6,916 bases of DNA from Clostridiales bacterium UBA1248 (GTDB taxonomy: Bacteria; Bacillota; Clostridia; Oscillospirales; CAG-272): contig DBWC01000113.1 in assembly GCA_002308615.1 (NCBI GenBank), positions 26,820-33,735 of the forward strand, written 5' to 3'. Positions 1-4,654 of this stretch are shown one piece after another (positions within the stretch are counted from its first letter, which is position 1; the number at the start of each line of letters is the position of its first letter). The translations under genes and the position numbers were made by a program. The notes below the pieces were generated by a model, which did not search any database, was not told the origin of the DNA, and saw nothing but the letters and a program-made list of their open reading frames with translations.

Positions 1-105
1 AGAGCGGTGGGGGTTCCCGTAAGGGGGGAGGGGAACCACCAAATGCGCGAAGCGCACGATTTGTCGGCTCTGCCGACACCTTTTCCGGGTGTGGAAGGGA
101 GAAGA
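1..105. repeat. Palindrome-rich intergenic element, truncated by window edge
   Basis: No reading frame is supported here. Four inverted repeats follow each other with almost no gap. GGTGG+TTCCC (6-18) pairs with GGGAACCACC (31-40) apart from a three-G bulge. TGCGC-GAA-GCGCA lies at 44-56. TGTCGGC-TCT-GCCGACA lies at 62-78. CCTTTTCC pairs with GGAAGGG at 79-99. Tandem hairpins with tiny loops between genes are typical of dispersed palindromic repeats in Oscillospiraceae genomes. The last hairpin, followed by the T-rich stretch 108-125, could also terminate a gene left of the window. Assignment to a repeat family is inference; only the hairpins are seen. Confidence 0.45.
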
Positions 106-128
106 CAAAATTTTTATTCTTTTTTGAC

Positions 129-157
129 TTGACAAAGCGGATTTTATATGCTAAAAT
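129..157 (+). promoter_or_regulatory. Sigma-A promoter for mgtE, extended -10
   Basis: A perfect -35 TTGACA (129-134) is followed by a 17-bp spacer and the -10 TAAAAT (152-157), with a TG dinucleotide at 149-150 giving an extended -10. A/T tracts at 108-125 resemble an UP element. The start of transcription is expected near 164, giving an untranslated leader of about 184 nt before mgtE. A near-consensus promoter before a long structured leader suggests that control is exerted after initiation. Confidence 0.8.
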
Positions 158-188
158 TGTAAAAAATAAGAAAAAGGGAGTGAGAACT

Positions 189-275
189 GTGGACAACTGT
201 GACGGTAAGCCTCGAAGTAGGCTAAACGGTATTCCGGAAAACATAACGCGGCTGTCTGCAGTTTATTGCATATAG
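189..275 (+). CDS. Putative 28-codon leader peptide upstream of mgtE
   Basis: A GTG start at 189 is preceded, eight bases away, by AGGGAG, and the frame runs 28 codons to TAG at 273-275. The peptide begins MDNCDGKPRSR and ends RLSAVYCI; it has no signal peptide or membrane segment and matches nothing I recognise. Codons 13-18 contain the 5' strand of the competing antiterminator helix (226-242), and a ribosome at the stop codon would reach its 3' strand (285-292). Translation of this frame would therefore be expected to favour the terminator, and slow or failed translation would favour mgtE expression. It lies in the same frame as mgtE and also begins Met-Asp-Asn, possibly by chance. The frame may be fortuitous within a structured RNA. 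Confidence 0.35.
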   Translation: MDNCDGKPRSRLNGIPENITRLSAVYCI

Positions 276-296
276 CTTTTTGCGGTTTTCCGTTAT

Positions 297-328
297 ACCG
301 TCGTGTTGCACGACGGTTTATTTTATTT
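297..328 (+). terminator. Intrinsic terminator in the mgtE leader (attenuator)
   Basis: CCGTCGTG (298-305), loop TTG and CACGACGG (309-316) form an 8-bp perfect stem, extended to 9 bp by A297-T317, and followed by TTTATTTTATTT. It lies only 20 bp before the mgtE start codon and downstream of the mgtE promoter. It would therefore end mgtE transcripts prematurely unless the alternative helix (226-301) forms. Confidence 0.75.
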
Positions 329-347
329 AAAACTACGGGAGGCTGTT

Positions 348-1892
348 ATGGATAACGAAAAAGACAACGAATTAAAAGAAGAAGAGAAAATAGCCGAGGC
401 GGCGGAAGAAGAAAAAGAAGAAAAAGCGGAAGCGGAAGAAGCGGAGAAGCCCGGAGAAGAAGAGGAAGAGGAGTTTCCGCCGGAGCAGAACTACGTTGAA
501 GAGATTATTGAGCTGATACGCTCCGATCTGCCGGATAAAGAGCTTGTTGCGGAGCTCGGCAATTACCACGAAAACGATATAGCCGGCGCGTTTGAACAGT
601 TAGAGCCGGAGGAGCGCAAGCGCTTATACGATATTTTAGGCGCCGAGACTTTTTCCGAAATATTCGCGTACGTTGAAAACGTTGAGCAGTACATCGAAGA
701 GATGGGCGTCAAGACCGCCGCCAAAGTCCTTGAAAACATGGACTCCGACGACGCTGTCGACATACTTGACGAGATAGACGACGAGACTGAAAAGAAAATA
801 GTCAGCTTGATGGATGAAGAGTCAAGTCAGGACATCCAGCTTATCCGTTCGTACGACGACGACGAGATAGGCAGCCGGATGACGACGAACTTCATCCTGA
901 TAAAGAACGATCTGACTATCAAGCAGGCGATGACCGCGCTCGTCGAGCAGGCGGGAGACAACGACAATATTTCAACTATATACGTTGAGGACGAGGACGG
1001 GCGCTTCTACGGCGCTATTGAGCTTAAAGACCTGATCCGCGCACGCGTGCAGGACAAGCTTGAGCCTCTGATAAGTACGTCGTATCCTTACGTAAGAGAC
1101 CACGAGCATATAGCGGACTGTCTTGAACGTATACGTGAATACACGGAGGATTCGTTCCCCGTTTTGTCCGAGGACGGTAAAGTACTCGGCATCATCACGG
1201 CTCAGGACATAGTTGAAGTAGTTGACGAAGAGATGGGCGAGGACTATGCAAAACTGGCCGGCTTGACCGCGGAAGAGGATCTTAACGAGCCGATTAAGGC
1301 GAGCATCAAAAAACGTATACCGTGGCTTATAACGCTGTTGTTCTTGGGTCTTATCGTATCGTCCGCCATCGGTATATTTGAAGACAAGGTCGTGGCGCTG
1401 TTACCCATTATCGCGGTATTTCAGTCCATGGTCTTCGATATGGCGGGAAACACCGGTACGCAGTCGCTTGCCGTTACGATACGCGTGCTTATGGACGAGA
1501 GCGTAAGCGGCAAACAGAAAGCGAAGCTCATATTCAAGGAAGTCAGAGTCGGTATGTGCAACGGTCTGATACTCGGTCTTACGGCTTTCGCCGTCGTCGG
1601 GCTTTACATCCTTGCGTTCAAGCGTCCGGAAACGCTCAATATGCCTGTGGCGCAGTACGCGTTCACTATCTCCGGCTGTATCGCGTTTTCGCTGTTTACC
1701 GCTATGATAATAGCGAGCCTTGTCGGCACGACTATCCCGATGGTCCTGCACAAGATCCACATAGACCCCGCCGTAGCCTCCGGACCCATGATCACGACCG
1801 TGAACGACCTTATAGCTACGATGGTCTACTACGGTCTTGCGCTCGCGCTGCTTATAAACGTGTTCCACATGGGTGTAAGTATACCGGGGTAG
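348..1892 (+). CDS. mgtE: Magnesium transporter MgtE (CBS-domain Mg2+ channel)
   Basis: This is a 514-residue membrane protein that brings Mg2+, and in some relatives other divalent cations, into the cell; the MgtE family is a dimeric channel gated by intracellular Mg2+. The order is: a Glu-rich tail (residues 1-47), an MgtE N domain (about 50-170), paired CBS domains (about 178-305), and a five-helix membrane domain (about 323-510). Family signatures are visible: MAGNTGTQ at 365-372, and the C-terminal DPAVASGP...TTVNDL stretch, whose Asp487 matches the pore Asp known to bind Mg2+. The ATG at 348 is chosen because GGGAGG lies seven bases upstream. An in-frame GTG at 303 falls inside the leader terminator and lacks such a site. 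The 46-residue start is unusual: 22 residues are Glu and six of them are consecutive. No clear terminator follows the stop; the next gene's promoter begins 13 bp downstream. Confidence 0.95.
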   Translation: MDNEKDNELKEEEKIAEAAEEEKEEKAEAEEAEKPGEEEEEEFPPEQNYVEEIIELIRSDLPDKELVAELGNYHENDIAGAFEQLEPEERKRLYDILGAETFSEIFAYVENVEQYIEEMGVKTAAKVLENMDSDDAVDILDEIDDETEKKIVSLMDEESSQDIQLIRSYDDDEIGSRMTTNFILIKNDLTIKQAMTALVEQAGDNDNISTIYVEDEDGRFYGAIELKDLIRARVQDKLEPLISTSYPYVRDHEHIADCLERIREYTEDSFPVLSEDGKVLGIITAQDIVEVVDEEMGEDYAKLAGLTAEEDLNEPIKASIKKRIPWLITLLFLGLIVSSAIGIFEDKVVALLPIIAVFQSMVFDMAGNTGTQSLAVTIRVLMDESVSGKQKAKLIFKEVRVGMCNGLILGLTAFAVVGLYILAFKRPETLNMPVAQYAFTISGCIAFSLFTAMIIASLVGTTIPMVLHKIHIDPAVASGPMITTVNDLIATMVYYGLALALLINVFHMGVSIPG

Positions 1893-1904
1893 GATCAAAA
1901 AACT

Positions 1905-1968
1905 GAGTTTACAAAAAGTTAACATTTATTTTGTCCGGTTTTGACCTGAATTTCGGTTGTTATGTTAT
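1905..1968 (+). promoter_or_regulatory. Putative ECF-sigma promoter A, upstream of the sigma operon
   Basis: TGTCCGG (1932-1938), a 20-bp gap and GTTAT (1959-1963) have the spacing of an ECF promoter, with a start expected near 1970. The block 1905-1968 aligns without gaps to 3278-3341 upstream of the dockerin gene, with 50 of 64 bases identical. The longest shared runs are GAGTTTACAAA at the left end and TGTCCGGTTTTG in the middle. The left conserved part (TTTACA and TTAACA, 1908-1922) lies above the -35 and may be an UP element or activator site. Recognition by the sigma factor encoded just downstream is inference. Confidence 0.65.
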
Positions 1969-1987
1969 GAAGAGGGTAGAAAACTAT

Positions 1988-2060
1988 ACTCTGAGCTTGC
2001 TCGGATGATATGACACAGAGAGAATGCCCGCTCTCCATAACTCAGAGTTTTAGATTTTTC
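1988..2060 (+). promoter_or_regulatory. Leader stem-loop of the sigma gene, attenuator-like
   Basis: ACTCTGAG (1988-1995) pairs perfectly with CTCAGAGT (2041-2048). The enclosed region contains GAGAG (2018-2022) pairing with CTCTC (2031-2035). The outer stem is directly followed by TTTTAGATTTTT (2048-2059). This resembles a terminator of modest strength, placed between promoter A and the sigma start codon at 2074. It may stop mgtE readthrough, attenuate sigma expression, or hold back the weak ribosome binding site (GGATAGAG, from 2061). Confidence 0.4.
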
Positions 2061-2073
2061 GGATAGAGTTTTT

Positions 2074-2628
2074 ATGTTTATTCTTCTTCTGAGTCTTACT
2101 TTAGATAATAAAAAGCGGGCGGTTTTTACCGCCCTTTTTGAGCGTTATAAAAAAATCATGTTCCGCGACGCGTTAGCGATCCTGAAAAACAAAACGGACG
2201 CGGAGGATGCGGTACAGAGCGCGTGCCTGTCGCTGATTTCTCATATGAAAGACGAAGTGTTATCCGATATAGGATCGGACAACGCAAAAAAATACGTACG
2301 TGAGACCGTAAAAAACGCGTCGATCAAGATCCTGCATAAACGCGTACCGTCCGAACGGCTAAACGAAAACGTATCATATGGTGATTTTGAAACAGATACG
2401 GTTGAAAAGTTACACAGCAAAGAGCTGTACGACGCCGTTATCAGAACGATAAACGAAATGGACGAAAAATACAGAGACGCCTTATACCGGTATTTCGTTC
2501 TGGGACAGACTGTCAAGGAGATCGCAAAGCAAACTCATACAAAGCCCGATACGGTAGAAAAGCGGATCTTCCGCGGTAAAAAAATAATACTTGAAAAGGT
2601 AGACCCAAAGGATTATGGATATGAATGA
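2074..2628 (+). CDS. ECF-type RNA polymerase sigma factor
   Basis: This 184-residue cytoplasmic protein has the two-domain layout of extracytoplasmic-function sigma factors. Region 2 (about residues 16-85) contains FTALFERYKKIMF and the DAEDAVQSA segment that contacts core polymerase and the -10 element. Region 4 (about 120-173) contains EMDEKYRDALYRYFVLGQ and a helix-turn-helix at about 144-168 that reads the -35. The hydrophobic start before DNKK is usual for clostridial members of this type, which supports the ATG at 2074 despite a weak binding site (GGATAGAG). The stop overlaps the anti-sigma gene by eight bases, so the two are translationally coupled. A promoter-like block repeated upstream of this gene and of the dockerin gene suggests autoregulation. 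The ECF subgroup cannot be named from sequence alone. Confidence 0.88.
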   Translation: MFILLLSLTLDNKKRAVFTALFERYKKIMFRDALAILKNKTDAEDAVQSACLSLISHMKDEVLSDIGSDNAKKYVRETVKNASIKILHKRVPSERLNENVSYGDFETDTVEKLHSKELYDAVIRTINEMDEKYRDALYRYFVLGQTVKEIAKQTHTKPDTVEKRIFRGKKIILEKVDPKDYGYE

Positions 2629-3295
2629 TAACGTACTTGCCAGCCTGCTTATAGAAGCCGCGCTTGTAAGATCAGAAAACGCGGTGGAAAAGGAATATTC
2701 TCCGTCTGACAGATTCAAAATCACGTTGAATAAAAATCTCAGAGCAAACGGTCTTGATCCTTTTTATTCCTTTTTTGCAATAAAGCGTCGCAGGGCTGCT
2801 GCAATAGTCGCCGCCGTCGTCGCCGCGCTTGTGCTTACCATGAGCGTCGGCGCGATACGCGAAAAAGTTGTGGATTTCTTTGTTGATATATTTGACAGCT
2901 TTGCCGTTATAACAACGGATAAAAGCGCTGAATATCCGAATAAAATCGAGGAACGGTACGCTCCGTCATATATACCGGAGGGATATGCATTTGATAAAAC
3001 GGATAGGGACATGTTTATAAGCGAATCTATATGGAAGAATAAAACCGGCGGAAAAATAATATTTGAACAAATGGTTCAAGGAACCAATACATTTTTTAAC
3101 ACAGATAAACATTTTAAATATATTAATATATACGGGGAAAACGACGGTGTTCTATGGGAAAGCGAAGGTATGCGTTCCATATATTTTGAATATAATGAAT
3201 ACTTCTTTAAAATTATTTCAAATCCAGAATTAAGTGAGGAAGAGCTAATAAAAATAGCAAAAAGCTTAGAAAAAGTAGAGTTTACAAATAATTAA
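2621..3295 (+). CDS. Membrane anti-sigma factor, DUF4367-like extracellular domain
   Basis: This is a 224-residue single-pass protein. Residues 1-50 form a cytoplasmic segment that would hold the sigma factor. Basic residues (KRRR, 55-58) precede one membrane helix (about 59-78, Ala/Val-rich). An extracellular part follows, with a C-terminal domain (about 111-219) of DUF4367 type: a PSYIPEGY motif, beta strands, and a final EELIKIAKSLE helix. Proteins of this layout next to ECF sigma genes are regarded as anti-sigma factors, which release sigma on an outside signal; the signal is unknown. ATG 2621 is preferred over ATG 2615 because AAAGGA (2607-2612) lies eight bases before it but only two before the other. 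The 3' half is clearly AT-richer than the 5' half, possibly reflecting a separately evolving sensor domain. Its last codons overlap the left end of promoter B. Confidence 0.82.
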   Translation: MNDNVLASLLIEAALVRSENAVEKEYSPSDRFKITLNKNLRANGLDPFYSFFAIKRRRAAAIVAAVVAALVLTMSVGAIREKVVDFFVDIFDSFAVITTDKSAEYPNKIEERYAPSYIPEGYAFDKTDRDMFISESIWKNKTGGKIIFEQMVQGTNTFFNTDKHFKYINIYGENDGVLWESEGMRSIYFEYNEYFFKIISNPELSEEELIKIAKSLEKVEFTNN

Positions 3296-3341
3296 CATAA
3301 TTTCTGTCCGGTTTTGTCCGAAAAATCGATTGTTATATAAT
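3278..3341 (+). promoter_or_regulatory. Putative ECF-sigma promoter B, upstream of the dockerin gene
   Basis: This is the second copy of the 64-bp block seen at 1905-1968. TGTCCGG (3305-3311), a 20-bp gap and GTTAT (3332-3336) are at identical spacing. The first 18 bases fall inside the coding end of the anti-sigma gene, yet GAGTTTACAAA is still identical to copy A, whose counterpart is non-coding. Here alone a TATAAT (3336-3341) lies 16 bp after TTGTCC, so a sigma-A promoter is a possible alternative or overlap. The start of transcription is expected near 3345. Confidence 0.6.
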
Positions 3342-3392
3342 AGAGTATAAATAAAATTAATGCTCTTAAATATTTAACAAGGAGGTTTTGTT

Positions 3393-3434
3393 ATGAGGAC
3401 AAAACAAATACTTTCCGTTATGCTTAATAATTAA
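3393..3434 (+). CDS. 13-codon mini-ORF with strong ribosome binding site
   Basis: AAGGAGG (3379-3385) lies seven bases before ATG 3393, the best ribosome binding site in the window. The frame encodes MRTKQILSVMLNN and stops at 3432-3434, 29 bases before the dockerin gene. The peptide resembles the first residues of a clostridial signal peptide (compare MKKLISVILAA of the next gene). It could be the remnant of a signal peptide whose gene was lost by deletion, or a translated leader that helps or regulates translation of the dockerin gene. Function is not known. Confidence 0.45.
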   Translation: MRTKQILSVMLNN

Positions 3435-3463
3435 AATTTAATATAAAGAAAGGATTATGATTT

Positions 3464-4582
3464 ATGAAAAAACTAATATCTGTAATTTTAGCTGCCGCGA
3501 TGATTGCGGCAATCGCTGTCGGCATCGGTACGTATGCCGCGGCATACGTCAACGGAGACGTCAACGGTGACGGAGAGGTCAATAATAAGGACGTTGTATT
3601 TCTTTTCAGATACGTTTCAGACGGAAAAAAAGCCGAAGACGAATCCGCATACGATTTTGACGGCGACGGACAAGTAAACAACAAGGACGTTATAGCGCTG
3701 TTCAAAAAATTAGTCGGCGAAGGAAAAGCTGATCCGGCGGAATACGAAATACTTTTGTACAGCACAGGAGAGGGCGGCGCCGGCTCCTCAAACGGGCAAA
3801 CCGGCGGAAAGAACTTTTTCGGCCTCGCGCAGGAAAGCAAAAAAGACGATATGGAGGGGAAAACAATTCAGATGTTCGAAAAAGTATATACGTTAAAATA
3901 TACCCGAACAATGGACTATACGCTCTATGATGAAAAATATGACAGATACTATGGGAACGGCGCCGCGTTTATGTACGGCGAAAAGTCAGGCAGATTAGTA
4001 TCATATACGAACTATGAAGACGAGCCGGCAGAAGGATTTACGCCTCCCGTAAACGCACATTCGACCTGCGAAGATTTTATCAATTATGCAAAGGCGCTGC
4101 TTCTTTTGTATTTTGACACGTCCACGGACGACTGCGACGTTGAAATAAAAACAGTAAAACTCAAAACTGCATATAAATACACCGCGGAAGATCTTGAAAA
4201 CGGATTTATAAACTTTATAGATTATGATCCGAATTTCAAAGCGGAGTACCATATACTGTTTTATAAGCAGTTCAACGGAGTAAACCGCATAGACGATATA
4301 GAGGTCGATATAACGAGCGACGGCGAGGTGCTTTTGATAAAAAGCAGAACGTGCGATGAAAAATTCGAAAAGTTCAAAGACGTGCAGTTTGATGCAGAAG
4401 GCTTGAAAGCGCAGATAGAGAACCTTTCATATGATCCGTCTTACCTTTCATATAAAATATTAATAAGAGCCATCCCGGACGGCGACGAACTTTGGGCTAT
4501 TGCTGATGTGAACTATAAATATGAATATAACGGGGATATATTCGGAAACACGATACAATACATAGCAAAGGTCGTCGGATGA
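3464..4582 (+). CDS. Secreted dockerin type I protein of unknown function
   Basis: This 372-residue protein starts with a signal peptide (residues 1 to about 27, core LISVILAAAMIAAIAVG). A complete type I dockerin follows (about 30-88) with two calcium loops: DVNGDGEVNNKD (32-43) and DFDGDGQVNNKD (64-75). Dockerins bind cohesins on scaffoldins, so the protein is probably displayed or assembled outside the cell. A Gly/Ser-rich linker (about 100-115) leads to a region with no recognised catalytic signature. Residues about 220-312 alternate Tyr/Phe strands with a DIEVDITSDGEV stretch, resembling PepSY or YcdB/YcdC-like folds, but this is weak. ATG 3464 follows GAAAGGA at good spacing. The gene lies behind promoter B and ends before a shared terminator. 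Association with the sigma/anti-sigma pair suggests a sensor, adaptor or regulated surface component rather than an obvious glycosidase. Confidence 0.85.
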   Translation: MKKLISVILAAAMIAAIAVGIGTYAAAYVNGDVNGDGEVNNKDVVFLFRYVSDGKKAEDESAYDFDGDGQVNNKDVIALFKKLVGEGKADPAEYEILLYSTGEGGAGSSNGQTGGKNFFGLAQESKKDDMEGKTIQMFEKVYTLKYTRTMDYTLYDEKYDRYYGNGAAFMYGEKSGRLVSYTNYEDEPAEGFTPPVNAHSTCEDFINYAKALLLLYFDTSTDDCDVEIKTVKLKTAYKYTAEDLENGFINFIDYDPNFKAEYHILFYKQFNGVNRIDDIEVDITSDGEVLLIKSRTCDEKFEKFKDVQFDAEGLKAQIENLSYDPSYLSYKILIRAIPDGDELWAIADVNYKYEYNGDIFGNTIQYIAKVVG

Positions 4583-4610
4583 TCTGCAAGCTATAAAACA
4601 AGATAACAAA

Positions 4611-4642
4611 CAACCGCGGAGATGTGATCATCCCCGCGGTTG
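4611..4642. terminator. Bidirectional intrinsic terminator between convergent genes
   Basis: CAACCGCGG (4611-4619) pairs with CCGCGGTTG (4634-4642) over 9 bp. After one mismatch, GATG (4621-4624) pairs with CATC (4629-4632) around a TGAT loop. On the plus strand a moderately T-rich stretch follows; on the minus strand TTTGTTATCTTGTTTT follows, a better U-tract. It lies 28 bp after one stop codon and 12 bp from the other, so it serves both genes. Confidence 0.85.
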
Positions 4643-4654
4643 GCTTTATATTGA

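Larger units (their letters stand above)
164..328 (+). ncRNA. Structured mgtE leader with terminator/antiterminator switch; family not recognised
   Basis: The leader can fold in two competing ways. In one, 226-232 pairs with 295-301 (7 bp) and 235-242 pairs with 285-292 (8 bp), separated by a 2x2 mismatch. This long helix encloses a weaker inner stem (250-255 with 272-277). In the other, the terminator at 297-317 forms. The two share bases 297-301, so they exclude each other. A small hairpin AGCCT...AGGCT lies at 208-223. mgtE genes of Gram-positives are commonly controlled by the M-box magnesium riboswitch, but I cannot find its conserved segments here. The sensor could be a different RNA, or the 28-codon reading frame inside it. 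Control by magnesium is inference from the downstream gene. Confidence 0.55.

Noticed and set aside
198..235. Cyclic-di-GMP-I riboswitch, from GACGGTAAGCCT...GGCTAAACGG
   Set aside because: The match is superficial. The other conserved segments (CACGCACAGGGCAAACC and the receptor helix) are missing.
164..328. M-box magnesium riboswitch upstream of mgtE
   Set aside because: The position fits, but I could not find the conserved GTTAGGTGAGGCTCC, GCTGCTGCCC or CCTATGCCA-type segments, so I call only an unassigned leader.
303..347. mgtE starting at GTG 303
   Set aside because: It lies within the terminator hairpin and has no ribosome binding site; ATG 348 has GGGAGG at correct spacing.
1401..1925. 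174-residue frame on the minus strand opposite mgtE
   Set aside because: It is antisense to a well-conserved membrane domain, rich in Arg/His/Tyr with no domain pattern and no ribosome binding site; it is a codon-bias shadow.
1967..2008. 13-codon frame ATG 1967 after promoter A
   Set aside because: It starts at or before the expected transcription start and has no ribosome binding site.
3305..3341. Promoter B as purely sigma-A (TTGTCC-N16-TATAAT)
   Set aside because: It is possible, but copy A lacks the TATAAT while sharing the TGTCCGG...GTTAT frame, so the ECF reading explains both copies better.
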